64,000 bases of DNA, taken from the NCBI GenBank assembly GCA_002412495.1, contig DHVE01000044.1, positions 100,034 through 164,033 on the forward strand, written 5' to 3'. Each line of letters begins with the position of its first letter. Positions within the stretch are counted from its first letter, which is position 1. Under the pieces are notes generated by a model. That model did not search any database. It worked only from the letters and a program-made list of their open reading frames with translations, and was not told the DNA's origin. The DNA is from Betaproteobacteria bacterium UBA5216. Its GTDB lineage: Bacteria; Pseudomonadota; Gammaproteobacteria; Burkholderiales; SG8-41. Below are positions 1 through 9,083 of the stretch, in pieces. The translations under genes were made by a program, and so were the position numbers.

Positions 1-200
1 ACCACCAGCACCGATTCGAAAATGAAATCGTTGGGCGCGATTTCCAGCACTGGCACCTTGGACAACGGGTTCTTGTCGATGATCGGGCTGTTTTCCGCCC
101 ATGGGTCTTCGGTCACGAACTCCACCGGCAAACTCTTTTCCTCGATCAACACGCGCGCCTTGCGCACGTACGGTGAGGTCGGCGATCCAAACAGCTTCAT
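1..200 (-). CDS. Glutathione S-transferase, N-terminal part (runs off left edge)
   Basis: Reading the minus strand from an ATG at 200-198 gives 66 residues starting MKLFGSPTSPYVRKARVLIE. This is the thioredoxin-like N-terminal domain of a GST: beta1, then the S-P-Y-V-R-K segment that carries the catalytic Ser/Cys position in bacterial GSTs, then helix 1. Further on, NPLSKVPVLE contains the cis-Pro VPVL glutathione-binding turn, and FESVLV approaches the conserved E-S pair that binds the gamma-glutamyl group. The C-terminal helical domain lies outside the window. The gene is divergent from the dioxygenase at 364, with about 160 bp between them. The substrate cannot be judged. Confidence 0.85.
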   Translation of the reverse strand, partial: MKLFGSPTSPYVRKARVLIEEKSLPVEFVTEDPWAENSPIIDKNPLSKVPVLEIAPNDFIFESVLV

Positions 201-363
201 ATACGGCTCCCTTGAATACGGATTGAAAATACGGATTGATGCAGGTCAACGCCAAGCCAGTATTCTACTCCTGCCATGACTTGGGAGCCGTCCCGCGCTA
301 TGCGCCGCGACGGAAATTCGCTACGATTAGTGCCATTCAACAGTGCCATCTCAAGGATTTCCC

Positions 364-1257
364 ATGATTACCGTTACCCGTATCGGCAAGCATCTGGGCG
401 CAGAAATTTCAGGTGTTGATCTTTCGCAACCCATGGACGACAACACGTTTGCCCGGATTTCCAGCGCATTCTTTGATCACGAAGTCGTGGTCTTTCGCGA
501 CCAGCGCCTCACGCCCGCGCAGCAAATCGCGTTTACCCGCCGCTTTGGCATACTCGAAGCCCATGTACGCAAGGAAAGCCGCCTCGGTGGCCATGATGAA
601 ATTTTTGTGCTGTCGAACAAGCTGGACGCCAACGGCAAGGCCGTCGGCGCGCAGGACGCGGGCCGCTACTGGCACAGTGATCTGTCGTACAAGCGCGAGC
701 CCAGCATGCTCTCCGCGCTGTATGCGGTGGAAGTGCCGGTGAAAAATGGCGTGGCGCTGGGCAATACTTACTTCGCCAGCAGCACCGCCGCCTTCGCCGC
801 GCTGCCCGAAGCCGAGAAACAACGTCTCACAAAAATGCGCAACGTCCACAGCTACCGCGAATACCGCCTGAAAAACTACGCGGCGCAACAGGAAGACGAA
901 CGCCGCGGCATCCGCACGGTGCAGGAACACGCCCCCACGCCGGAGCAACTTGCCAGCGTGCCCGACACTGAAATGAATGTGGTGCGCGAGCATCCGGTCA
1001 CCAAACGCAAGGGACTCTTCATCAACGAAGGCCACACCGCGTATCTCACGGGCATGTCACGCGCGGAAAGCGACGCCGAACTCGCCAGGTTGTATGCACA
1101 TATCACGCAGCCGGCGTTTGTTTATTGCCATAGCTGGCGCGTGGGCGATCTTTTGATGTGGGACAACATCGCCTTGCAGCACAAAGCCACGTTTGACTAC
1201 GACCCGCTGCCGCGTCTGATGTATCGCACCACGGTGCGCGGGCCGGCTGTTTTGTAG
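364..1257 (+). CDS. TauD/TfdA-family Fe(II)/2-oxoglutarate dioxygenase
   Basis: Soluble non-heme iron dioxygenase of 297 residues, close to the usual 280-300. Numbered from the ATG at 364, the iron-binding HxD is H104-S-D106 (YWHSDLSY), the distal His is H273 (ALQHKATF) and the 2-oxoglutarate Arg is R288 (LMYRTTVRG), so the facial triad looks complete. I chose the ATG at 364 over the one at 343 because AAGGA (353-357) sits just upstream and the homologous start is MITVTRIGKHLGAEISGVDL. Members hydroxylate taurine, 2,4-D or other small acids; the substrate here is unknown. Catabolic neighbours suggest a carboxylic-acid substrate. About 150 bp holding an inverted repeat separates it from the next gene. 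Confidence 0.9.
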   Translation: MITVTRIGKHLGAEISGVDLSQPMDDNTFARISSAFFDHEVVVFRDQRLTPAQQIAFTRRFGILEAHVRKESRLGGHDEIFVLSNKLDANGKAVGAQDAGRYWHSDLSYKREPSMLSALYAVEVPVKNGVALGNTYFASSTAAFAALPEAEKQRLTKMRNVHSYREYRLKNYAAQQEDERRGIRTVQEHAPTPEQLASVPDTEMNVVREHPVTKRKGLFINEGHTAYLTGMSRAESDAELARLYAHITQPAFVYCHSWRVGDLLMWDNIALQHKATFDYDPLPRLMYRTTVRGPAVL

Positions 1258-1273
1258 CGATGGGAATTTGGTT

Positions 1274-1372
1274 TTTAGTGTTGAGTGTTGAGTTCTTAGC
1301 TTTTAGGTTTGAGTTAACCCAGCCGCGCGCAGCACAAACATGCGAATTAAAAACCAAAAACTCAACACTAAA
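1274..1372. repeat. Intergenic inverted repeat, 13-bp perfect arms
   Basis: TTTAGTGTTGAGT (1274-1286) is exactly complementary to ACTCAACACTAAA (1360-1372). The surrounding bases extend the pairing imperfectly, around a loop of about 70 bases. It fills the gap between the dioxygenase gene and the next gene on the same strand. It is AT-rich against a GC-rich background and could be a processing or termination hairpin, or a dispersed intergenic repeat. Only this copy was seen in the window. Confidence 0.6.
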
Positions 1373-1405
1373 CACCAACCACTTGCCCCGCATCGAGCGA
1401 ACCCA

Positions 1406-2113
1406 ATGTCATCAGCCAACGGCCTAATCACCGTCAGACTCCACACCAGCGCGCAGTACGACAACGAATTCAACGACTGGTATAACCTCGAACACGTGCC
1501 GCAGGTCACCGCCTTGCCGGGCTTTGTGCGCACGCGGCGTTATTTTTGCGAGAAATCCGATATCCGTTATCTCGCGTGGTACGAAACCGCCGACGAAACG
1601 GTGGAAGCCGGCGCGCATTTCCAAAGCCTGGTCGCCAACCCGACGCCTTGGTCGCTGCGCATGCGCCAGCTTTACGGCAACCACCGCGAGCGCATGAATT
1701 TCAAACTGATGTGCGACGTGGCCAATGCCACGGCTTCCCTTCCGGACTCCGGCGCGCCCTGGATGTACATCGTGCACACCGACATCCCCGACCACATCAT
1801 TGACGAATACAACGCGTGGTACGACAAGGAGCATCTGCCGCGCTGCGCCAACATCCCCGGCGTGCTACGCGCGCGGCGTTATACGGCGGTAGCCTGCACC
1901 TCCGGCACGGTGGCGCCGCGTTACCTCACCGCGTACGAAATGACCGGTCCCGATGTGTGGGAAAGTCCGGCCGCGCAGGTCGCGCGCAAAACGCCGTGGA
2001 CGGAAAAAATGCGTTCGCTGTTCAGCAACACGCGGCGCGCGCTGTATCAACTTGTGGCGCCCAATGTGACGCATGAACAGGCGGTGAAATTACAGCGCCC
2101 GCCGCTCAAATGA
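1406..2113 (+). CDS. Tandem dimeric alpha/beta-barrel (EthD/ABM-like) protein, function unknown
   Basis: A 235-residue soluble protein built from two homologous halves. The first half has DWYNLEHVPQVTALPGFVR followed by TRRY. The second has AWYDKEHLPRCANIPGVLR followed by ARRY. The pattern W-Y-x-x-E-H-x-P, then P-G-[FV], then RRY is that of dimeric alpha+beta barrel proteins (EthD and antibiotic-monooxygenase superfamily), so this chain probably folds as an internal pseudo-dimer. No catalytic chemistry can be assigned. The ATG at 1406 is preferred because the 22 upstream codons (from 1340) fall in the inverted repeat and look non-coding. The stop overlaps the enoyl-CoA hydratase start (ATGA, 2110-2113), so the two are probably translationally coupled and share a pathway. 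Confidence 0.75.
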   Translation: MSSANGLITVRLHTSAQYDNEFNDWYNLEHVPQVTALPGFVRTRRYFCEKSDIRYLAWYETADETVEAGAHFQSLVANPTPWSLRMRQLYGNHRERMNFKLMCDVANATASLPDSGAPWMYIVHTDIPDHIIDEYNAWYDKEHLPRCANIPGVLRARRYTAVACTSGTVAPRYLTAYEMTGPDVWESPAAQVARKTPWTEKMRSLFSNTRRALYQLVAPNVTHEQAVKLQRPPLK

Positions 2114-2904
2114 GCGATCTGCTGTTAACGCGCTTCGACGACCGGGGCGACGCGGGCCGCATCGCCCATCTCACGGTGAACAACCCGGCGCGCCGCAATG
2201 CGCTGGGCATCGCGGGTAAACGGGCGATCGCCGCGACATTCGACAAACTGGCGCAAGATGAAACACTGCGCGCCGCCGTGATCACCGGCGCGGGCGACAA
2301 ATCATTCATCGCGGGCGCGGACATCCACGAAATGAAAGACCTTTCGCCCGAAGAGGCCGAGGTCGAACACACGCTCACGCACGTGGCCAACGAAGCGATA
2401 CGCGCGTTTCCGGTGCCGGTAATCGCGCGCATCAATGGCTATTGCCTGGGCTTTGGCATGGAACTCGCCGCGGCCTGCGATCTGCGCGTGGGCGCGGACA
2501 CTGCAAAATTCGGCATGCCCGAGGTGCGCGTCGGCGTGCCCTCCGGCATGGAAGCGGTACTGTTGCCGAAACTCGTCGGCTGGGGCAAGGCCGCCGAACT
2601 GGTGTACACCGGCGACATCATCGATGCCGCCGAGGCCTACCGTATCGGCTTCCTGCAAAAACTCGTGCCCGCCGCGGAACTCGATGCCGCCGTGGAGCAA
2701 TGGCTTGCTTCGATACTGCTCGGCGGCAAGCGCGTCATGCGTTTGCAGAAAACCCTGCTGCGCGACTGGGAACGCCTGCCGGTCGAGGATGGCATCTGGG
2801 CCGGCATTCGTGCGTGCGTTGAATCGCGCCGCACCGACGAACCCAAACGCATGATGGAAGCTTTTATCAACCGAAAAACGCATTTCGCCGCGAATAAAAA
2901 ATAA
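2110..2904 (+). CDS. Enoyl-CoA hydratase/isomerase family protein
   Basis: Crotonase-fold protein of 264 residues, the normal length. The oxyanion-hole segment is SFIAGADI (residues 65-72). The second oxyanion element is GYCLGFGMELAAACD (110-124). Both glutamates of true hydratases are present: E118 in GMEL and E138 in GMPEVRVG. It therefore probably adds water to a 2-enoyl-CoA rather than acting only as an isomerase. It starts in a 4-bp overlap with the double-barrel gene and is followed 17 bp later by a solute-binding protein gene. This suggests a small operon that imports and degrades one acid. The physiological acyl-CoA is not evident. Confidence 0.88.
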   Translation: MSDLLLTRFDDRGDAGRIAHLTVNNPARRNALGIAGKRAIAATFDKLAQDETLRAAVITGAGDKSFIAGADIHEMKDLSPEEAEVEHTLTHVANEAIRAFPVPVIARINGYCLGFGMELAAACDLRVGADTAKFGMPEVRVGVPSGMEAVLLPKLVGWGKAAELVYTGDIIDAAEAYRIGFLQKLVPAAELDAAVEQWLASILLGGKRVMRLQKTLLRDWERLPVEDGIWAGIRACVESRRTDEPKRMMEAFINRKTHFAANKK

Positions 2905-2921
2905 ACGCAGCGCCAGACAAA

Positions 2922-3944
2922 ATGAAATTCATGCTTTCCCTCGCCGACCTCGTCAATCCCGACCGTCCCGTTCGCGGCGCCGGCCACCTGGTTAGCGGCA
3001 TTGCCGCAGTCGCGTTACTCACCCCTGCGATACCCCCCGTTGCGGCGCAAACTTATCCGGCGAGAACCACGCGCATCGTGGTGCCCACCGCCCCCGGCGG
3101 CGGCAGCGATACGCAAGCGCGGCTGATCGGCAAGCGTTTCACCGAAAGCATGGGACAGCCGTTTGTGATCGACAATCGGCCCGGCGCCTCCGGCCTCATC
3201 GGCGCGGAACTGGTGGTGCGCGCCCCCGCCGACGGCTACACGATTTTATTCGCCACCTCGCAAATCGCCGTGAGTGCCATGCTGGTGAAAAAAATATCGT
3301 TTGATCTGGTGCGGGATTTCGCGCCCATCAGCCAGATATCCTTTGCCGCGCAATACCTGATGGTGCATCCGAGCGTGCCCGCGCGCACGGTGCAGGATTT
3401 CGTCGTGCTGGCCAAAAAAAATCCCGGCAAACTCAACGGCGGCTCCAGCGGCGCCGGTTCCGCCAATCACATCGCGATTGAAATGCTCAAGCAGGCCGCC
3501 GGCATCAGCGTCACGCATATTCCGTATCGCAGCGGCGCGCCGTCCATCGCAGCGCTGATTGGCGGCGAAACCGATTTCACCTTCAGCGGCGCGGTAACGG
3601 CGTTGCCCCATGTGCGATCCGGCAAAGTACGCGGACTCGCGGTCACATCCACCAAACGCACCTCCGCCGCGCCGAATTTACCGACGCTGGATTCGATCTA
3701 TCCCGGATTTGATTCTGCAAACTGGTATGCGATGTTCGTGCCCGTGGGCACCCCACCCGCCATCATCGGCAAGCTGCACAGCGAAACCATCGCCGCGCTG
3801 AAAACGCCCGAGATCCGCGATTTCATGACCAGCGAAGGCGCGGAACTCGTCGGCAATACCCCCGCGGAACTCGCGGCCCACTTACGACGCGAAGTCGAGC
3901 GCTACGGCAAAGTCATCAAGGCGGCCAACATCCGGGCCGAGTAG
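2922..3944 (+). CDS. Bug/TctC-type tripartite tricarboxylate transporter substrate-binding protein
   Basis: Periplasmic binding protein of 340 residues. Bug proteins bind carboxylates or related small molecules for TTT transporters or for signalling. The leader is unusually long: a hydrophobic stretch GIAAVALLTPAIPPVAA (about residues 26-42) precedes a likely mature start AQTYPARTTRIVVP. The ligand loop PGGGSD is intact, followed by IDNRPGASGLIGAE and PADGYTILFA. The C-terminal pattern ending in YGKVIKAANI is also family-typical. No clear ribosome site is visible before the ATG at 2922, and the first 20 residues are atypical, so the start is less certain than the gene. It is co-directional with the hydratase and converges on the next Bug gene with a 14-bp gap. 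Confidence 0.9.
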   Translation: MKFMLSLADLVNPDRPVRGAGHLVSGIAAVALLTPAIPPVAAQTYPARTTRIVVPTAPGGGSDTQARLIGKRFTESMGQPFVIDNRPGASGLIGAELVVRAPADGYTILFATSQIAVSAMLVKKISFDLVRDFAPISQISFAAQYLMVHPSVPARTVQDFVVLAKKNPGKLNGGSSGAGSANHIAIEMLKQAAGISVTHIPYRSGAPSIAALIGGETDFTFSGAVTALPHVRSGKVRGLAVTSTKRTSAAPNLPTLDSIYPGFDSANWYAMFVPVGTPPAIIGKLHSETIAALKTPEIRDFMTSEGAELVGNTPAELAAHLRREVERYGKVIKAANIRAE

Positions 3945-3958
3945 CTCGCCGTACCGGC

Positions 3959-4918
3959 CTACTCGATCTTGAGCTTGGCCTCGCGCACCACCTTCACCCA
4001 ATCGTTGTATTCTTTTTTGACGCGTGCCGCAAAGGCCGCCGGCGTGCCGCCAGACGCCGCCATGCCCTGCGCTTCAAGCGTGTTTTTGATTCCGCCGTCC
4101 TGCAAAATCTTGTTCACCTCCGCATTGAGTCGATTCACGATCGCGGGAGGCGTGCCTTTCGGCAAGAACATGCCGTAATACGTGCCGGTATCGTAGCCCG
4201 GCAAGGCCTCGGCAATCGCGGGGATATTGGGCAAACTCGGCCAGCGCTTGGCGGTGGTCACACCCAACGCACGCAAGCGCCCGCTGGAGAAAAAGGGTTG
4301 CGCGCCCAGCATGCCCGCCACCATCACCTGGGTTTGCCCCGCGAGTATTTCGGGCATGGCGACACCCGTGCTTTTGTACGGCACATGGATCATCCGGACG
4401 CCCGCCATCACCGCAAAGAGTTCCGTCGCCATGTGCGTGAGGCCACCAATGCCGGTGGAGGCATACACCAGCTTGCCCGGATTGGCACGCGCGAGCGCCA
4501 CCAGTTCCTGCGTCGTCTTCGCGGGCAACGCGGGATGCACCACCAGGACATTCGGCGCATAGCCCAGTTCCACCACGGGGATTAGCGCGTCGAACGGGTC
4601 GTACGGCAGCTTGTGCGTCGCGGCGGTCGCGGAAAAGCTGCCGGACACGCTCATGATCGTATAACCATCCGGCGGCGCCTTGGCCGTCAACTCCATGCCG
4701 ATGGCTCCGCCCGCGCCGCCGCGATTATCCACCACGAACTGCTGGCCCAGCGCCTCGGACAATTTTTGCGACACCGGACGCGCCGTGAGGTCCGCCCCGC
4801 CACCGGGCGCGAACGGAACAATCACCCGCACGGTTTTGGCGGGCCAGCTTTGGGCGGTCGCGGCGCCGGCCAGCAAACTGGCAACCACAGTGGCCGTACA
4901 GCGAATAAAACTTTTCAT
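3959..4918 (-). CDS. Bug/TctC-type substrate-binding protein
   Basis: A 319-residue protein from the ATG at 4918. This start gives a short clean signal peptide (MKSFIRCTATVVASLLAGAA, cleavage near TAQ); the 13 upstream codons to 4957 add nothing plausible, and GAAGG lies about 8-12 bases upstream of 4918. The mature protein begins SWPAKTVRVIVPFAPGGGAD with a canonical ligand loop, followed by VDNRGGAGGAIGMELTAKAPPDGYTI. It is a single-gene unit, divergent from the CapA-like gene across a 223-bp intergenic region and convergent with the preceding Bug gene. No TctA/TctB membrane partner lies nearby. Confidence 0.93.
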   Translation of the reverse strand: MKSFIRCTATVVASLLAGAATAQSWPAKTVRVIVPFAPGGGADLTARPVSQKLSEALGQQFVVDNRGGAGGAIGMELTAKAPPDGYTIMSVSGSFSATAATHKLPYDPFDALIPVVELGYAPNVLVVHPALPAKTTQELVALARANPGKLVYASTGIGGLTHMATELFAVMAGVRMIHVPYKSTGVAMPEILAGQTQVMVAGMLGAQPFFSSGRLRALGVTTAKRWPSLPNIPAIAEALPGYDTGTYYGMFLPKGTPPAIVNRLNAEVNKILQDGGIKNTLEAQGMAASGGTPAAFAARVKKEYNDWVKVVREAKLKIE

Positions 4919-5141
4919 GGGTAGCGCCTTCGGTAACATGGGTAATGTGGGAAACATAGGGGGCTATGGCGATAGGGTTGCGTAAACGATGCTAGGCTAC
5001 ATCAAATCTTGCGGGCCGGATGGCGCACGGTGAAATCCGGACACCGCCAGCGTCTGCCTCGCTTTTTCCGCGCTACAATCTTTTCAGCCGTACTGCTCAA
5101 CAGCAACTTCCAGCCAACGCACATAAAAGGATTACAGGACC

Positions 5142-6284
5142 GTGCCCCGCGAATTGACCCTGCTCGCCACCGGTGACATTTTTGTCGGCATGCCGGGCGA
5201 TCACCCGCGTATTCACAACGTGGTCCCGATGCCGGGCAAGCCCGATCTCATCGACTGGTTTGGCGATCTCGTGCCGATTCTGCGAGAGGGCGATTTCACC
5301 TTCGGTAATCTCGAAGGCCCGATTTGCACAGGAGGCGAGCCGGACATCGGCAAGGCCGGCACCGGCGGCGCCGTATTCAAAATGCCCCCCCTGAGCGCGC
5401 AGGTGATGAAACGTGCGGGCATCGATGCACTGGCGCTGGCCAACAATCACACCATGGATCTGAGCGCCGGCGGCTTGCTGGAAACCATCCAGCACCTCGA
5501 CGCCGCCGGTGTCGCGTGGGCGGGCGGCGGACGCAACGCCACCGAGGCGCGCCGGCCCGCCGTGCTCGAACGCGAAGGCGTGCGCGTGGCGTTTCTCTCC
5601 TACACGTCGAGTTTCATCCCCGGCATCCATCCGGCAGGCCCCGACAAACCCGGATTGTGCACGGTGACGGTCACCACCGCCTATGAAATCCCCGGCAGCA
5701 TACGTTATGCGCCAGGCGTGCCGCCACGCATCGTCACCACCGCGGATCATCGCGACGTCGCGCAGATGAAAGCCGATGTCCGGCTGGCGAAAGCCAACGC
5801 GGATATCGTCGTCGTGAGCTGGCACTGGGGATTGACGCGCTACGCCAATGCGTTCGGCATGGGCATCGCGATCGATGAAGCGCCGTTTTTTGTGCTGAAC
5901 TATCAGGAGGACATGGGCCGCGCGGCCATCGATGCCGGCGCCGACTTGGTGATGGGCCATCACCCGCACCGGCTGCAAGGCATGGAGGTCTACCAAGGCA
6001 AACTGATTTGCTACAGCCTTTGCAATCTCGCCATCAGTTTTGGCGAAGGGCCGAATTTCGGCGAAGAATCAGTGATCGTCAAGGCAACCATCGATGCCGC
6101 CAGCAAACAGATTTCGCGCCTGTCGTTCGTGCCCATACGTCTGCCCGATGCAACCATGGTGCCCTGCCGCGTGCCCGAATCGCAAGCCGGCAGTTACGTT
6201 GACCTCATGACCAGTCTCTCCAAAAAATACGGCACTGCGTTCCACGTCGAAAACGGCGAGATCGCGATACGCGCGGCGCCATGA
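5142..6284 (+). CDS. CapA-like metallophosphoesterase-fold protein
   Basis: A 380-residue protein of the CapA/PgsA (bacterial capsule synthesis) family, which has a calcineurin-like two-metal fold. Metal-site signatures appear in order: TGDIFVG (10-16), FGNLEGP, ALANNHTMD, SWHWG and MGHHPHRLQGMEVYQGKLI. No signal peptide or membrane anchor is visible, unlike capsule-attached CapA, so it may be a cytoplasmic phosphoesterase. The start is GTG at 5142, with AAAGG and ACAGGA upstream; no ATG fits. Its stop overlaps the next Bug gene by ATGA, tying it to a transport function. Capsule genes are absent nearby, so a poly-gamma-glutamate role is not supported. Confidence 0.82.
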   Translation: MPRELTLLATGDIFVGMPGDHPRIHNVVPMPGKPDLIDWFGDLVPILREGDFTFGNLEGPICTGGEPDIGKAGTGGAVFKMPPLSAQVMKRAGIDALALANNHTMDLSAGGLLETIQHLDAAGVAWAGGGRNATEARRPAVLEREGVRVAFLSYTSSFIPGIHPAGPDKPGLCTVTVTTAYEIPGSIRYAPGVPPRIVTTADHRDVAQMKADVRLAKANADIVVVSWHWGLTRYANAFGMGIAIDEAPFFVLNYQEDMGRAAIDAGADLVMGHHPHRLQGMEVYQGKLICYSLCNLAISFGEGPNFGEESVIVKATIDAASKQISRLSFVPIRLPDATMVPCRVPESQAGSYVDLMTSLSKKYGTAFHVENGEIAIRAAP

Positions 6285-7270
6285 TCAAGCGGCAACACTA
6301 CATGATGAACTCAAGACTCCTGATCGGGACCGTGCTCTGCGCAATGCCGTGCATGCCGGCGGCGGCGCAGCAATATCCGAATCGCGCCATTCGCATCATT
6401 GTCGGTTATTCACCTGGCGGCGGCGTGGATGTGTCAGCGCGTGCCATCGCCAGAAAGCTGACCGATACGCTGGGCCAACCCATCGTGGTTGAAAACCGTC
6501 CCGGCGCATCGGGCAATGCCGCGGCCGCACTCGTGGCCAAGTCGCCGCCGGACGGCTACACGCTATTCATGGCCAGCTCGATCATTGCGTTTCCAAGTTT
6601 GTTTCCGAACATTCCGTTCGACATCAACAAAGACCTGGCGCCGATCAGTCTGGTGGCCATGGGGCCGTCGGTGCTGGTCACGCATCCCTCGCTGCCAGTG
6701 CAGGACGTCAAACAACTGGTGGCACTGGCCAGAACAAAGCCGCGTCAGGTGCTGTACGGGTCGGCCGGCTTCGGCACGGTGACGCATCTGGCGATGGAAC
6801 TGCTGATGTCATCCACCCGCAGCGAGCTGACCCATGTACCGTACAAGGGCGGCGTGCCCTCCATCGTCGGATTGCTGAGCGGCGAAGTGCACGTGCTGTT
6901 TTCGTCGGTCCCCGGCGTGCTTACGCAAATCAATGCGCGCAAGGTGCGCGCCATCGGCATGTCCACCCTGAAGCGCAGCAGCGCGCTACCCAACGTTCCC
7001 ACCATTCACGAAGCGCTGCTGCCCGGCTACAACACGGCCTCGTGGTACGGCCTGCTCGGTCCCGCGGGCGTGCCCAGGAACATTCTTGAACTGCTCAGCA
7101 CCGAAGTCGGAAAAACCATGAAAAACAATGACATACGCGACGACTTTGTGCGCGGTGGTTTTGAGCCCGAAGGCACCACGCCGGAAGCGTTTGCGGCATT
7201 CATCAAATCCGAGATCGTGAAATACGACGAGATTATTCGCAAGGCGAACATCAAGCCGCAGACCGATTAA
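6281..7270 (+). CDS. Bug/TctC-type substrate-binding protein
   Basis: A 329-residue protein. The ATG at 6281 overlaps the upstream stop (ATGA); an ATG at 6302 would give an equally good signal peptide (MMNSRLLIGTVLCAMPCMPA, cleavage near AAAQQ). The ligand loop is GYSPGGGVD. The following family landmarks are ENRPGASGNAAAALVAKSPPDGYTL and the VPYKGGVPSIVGLLSGEVH segment. Translational coupling to the CapA-like gene suggests they handle one substrate. About 157 bp separate it from HyuB, with no visible terminator. Confidence 0.92.
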   Translation: MIKRQHYMMNSRLLIGTVLCAMPCMPAAAQQYPNRAIRIIVGYSPGGGVDVSARAIARKLTDTLGQPIVVENRPGASGNAAAALVAKSPPDGYTLFMASSIIAFPSLFPNIPFDINKDLAPISLVAMGPSVLVTHPSLPVQDVKQLVALARTKPRQVLYGSAGFGTVTHLAMELLMSSTRSELTHVPYKGGVPSIVGLLSGEVHVLFSSVPGVLTQINARKVRAIGMSTLKRSSALPNVPTIHEALLPGYNTASWYGLLGPAGVPRNILELLSTEVGKTMKNNDIRDDFVRGGFEPEGTTPEAFAAFIKSEIVKYDEIIRKANIKPQTD

Positions 7271-7427
7271 GCACTATTGTCGTGCTTTATTGTGCCCGGC
7301 TTTAGCAATGTGCCTGGCGCGAGCAACGCTACGATTGCCGCTGTCACCACCATTGCACGGGGCATTGCCGAATTTTCGGAACACCCGCCGCCTATAAACC
7401 ACCTTTACCGCTACAGACGGAGCACGG

Positions 7428-9083
7428 ATGCAACCCGCATCGCAAACCATAGACGATCCCGTCATTCTTGAAATCTTCTGGGAGCGCTGCATCTCCATCG
7501 TGGACGAAGCCGCCGACACGCTGGTACGCGCGGCGTTTTCCACCGTAGTGCGCGAATCCAACGACTACGGTTGCTCGGTGTGCGACAGCGATGGTGTCGG
7601 CATCGGTTACACCACCAAGGGCACGCCGCGCATGAGCATCATTCTGCCGCGCACCATCCGTGCCATTCTTGAAAAAATTCCGCCCGAGACGCTGCAACCC
7701 GGCGATGTGCTGTTTACCAACGACCCCTGGTACGGCTCCGGCCACCTGCCCGATTTTTATATCGCGATGCCGATTTTCCGGCGCGGGGAACTGGTCGGGT
7801 TTGCCGGCGCGTCGTCGCACGTCGCCGACATCGGGGGAACGGTCACCACCGGCGCGCGGCAGGTCTACGAAGAGGGCATCTGTTTTCCGCCGGTCAAACT
7901 GTTTCATGCCGGCAAGCCCGATGACGTGATTTTTTCCATCATCGAAAAAAACGTGCGCGTGTCCAATCAGGTGTTGGGCGACCTCAATGCCCTGATTGCC
8001 TCGTGCCGCACCAGCGCGACGGAAATCGTCAAGCTGATGGATGAAACCGGCATTGATGACCTGCGGCCCGTTTCCCGATCGCTGAACGCACGCACGGAAC
8101 GCGTGTTTCGCCGCGCAATCGAGGAAATTCCCGACGGCACCTACAGCAGCCGCATTCGGACGGATGGTTTCGACGGCGAGATTTACCTGCAATGCGCGAT
8201 GACCGTGCGCGGCAGCGACATCGCCATCGATTGCACGGGCACCTCGCCGCAGACCAGCCCCGGTGGCATCAACGTGGTTTACAACTACACCTACTCCGCG
8301 TTCGTCTACGTGCTGAAATGCGTGCTCGATCCGCATACACCCTACAACGAAGGCATCACACGGCCAATCACGGTGACCGTGCCGCCCGGCACTATTCTCA
8401 ATGCGCAATTCCCGGCGCCGGTATTCGCGCGCAATCAAACCGCGCATTACATCCCCGCGATGGCGATGGACGCGCTGTCGAAAGCCATCCCGCAGCGCGT
8501 GATGGCGGCGTGCGGCGCACCGACCAACCGCACCATGTTCTCCGGGCAGGCCGGACTCGACGGGCGTCCGTTTTCCTACATGATGATCAGCAGCGGGGGC
8601 ATGGGCGCGTGCGCGGGCAAGGATGGTTATTCCTGTACGCCGTATCCGTCGAACTCGGGTTCGCCGCCGGTGGAAGTGATTGAAAGCGTGGTGCCGCTCA
8701 CCATACGCCGCAAGGCCCTGCGTCCCGATTCGGGTGGCGCGGGGGAATTCCGTGGCGGACTCGGCATCGAACTGATAGTCGAAAACAGCTCCGGCCAACC
8801 GATGCAGGTGGCAAGCCGGATGGACCGCGTGGAGAACCCGCCACTGGGCTTGGCCGGCGGCGGTGAAGGCGGCCTCGCGGGCATCTGGATGGACGAGCGA
8901 CCGTTTCCGCCCAAGGGACGCGGCGAGCTTGCGCCCGCGCACTGCATGCTGATTCATTCGCCGGGCGGCGGCGGCTACGGCCCGCCACGGCAGCGCGACG
9001 CGAACAAACTGGCCGAGGACCTGCGCGAAGGCTTCGTCAGCACCGGCAACGCCGAAACCCACTACGGATGGAAACCGCAATGA
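7428..9083 (+). CDS. Hydantoinase B/oxoprolinase-family subunit (HyuB-like)
   Basis: A 551-residue protein of the HyuB / N-methylhydantoinase B / acetone carboxylase family, which pairs with HyuA for ATP-dependent ring opening or carboxylation. Family blocks seen are SNDYGCSVCD near the N terminus, GDVLFTNDPWYGSGHLPD, the SSHVADIGG motif, VYNYTYSAFVYVLKC, and the Gly-rich C-terminal GGGEGGLAG and SPGGGGYGPP. Full length for the family. ACGGAG lies about 8 bases before the ATG at 7428. The gene overlaps HyuA by ATGA. A third acetone-carboxylase-type gamma subunit is not seen, which favours a hydantoinase/oxoprolinase-like cyclic amide substrate. Confidence 0.9.
   Translation: MQPASQTIDDPVILEIFWERCISIVDEAADTLVRAAFSTVVRESNDYGCSVCDSDGVGIGYTTKGTPRMSIILPRTIRAILEKIPPETLQPGDVLFTNDPWYGSGHLPDFYIAMPIFRRGELVGFAGASSHVADIGGTVTTGARQVYEEGICFPPVKLFHAGKPDDVIFSIIEKNVRVSNQVLGDLNALIASCRTSATEIVKLMDETGIDDLRPVSRSLNARTERVFRRAIEEIPDGTYSSRIRTDGFDGEIYLQCAMTVRGSDIAIDCTGTSPQTSPGGINVVYNYTYSAFVYVLKCVLDPHTPYNEGITRPITVTVPPGTILNAQFPAPVFARNQTAHYIPAMAMDALSKAIPQRVMAACGAPTNRTMFSGQAGLDGRPFSYMMISSGGMGACAGKDGYSCTPYPSNSGSPPVEVIESVVPLTIRRKALRPDSGGAGEFRGGLGIELIVENSSGQPMQVASRMDRVENPPLGLAGGGEGGLAGIWMDERPFPPKGRGELAPAHCMLIHSPGGGGYGPPRQRDANKLAEDLREGFVSTGNAETHYGWKPQ

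Noticed and set aside
7392..9080. 562-codon minus-strand frame opposite HyuB
   Set aside because: Antisense of a strongly conserved gene with His/Arg/Ala-rich, non-globular sequence.
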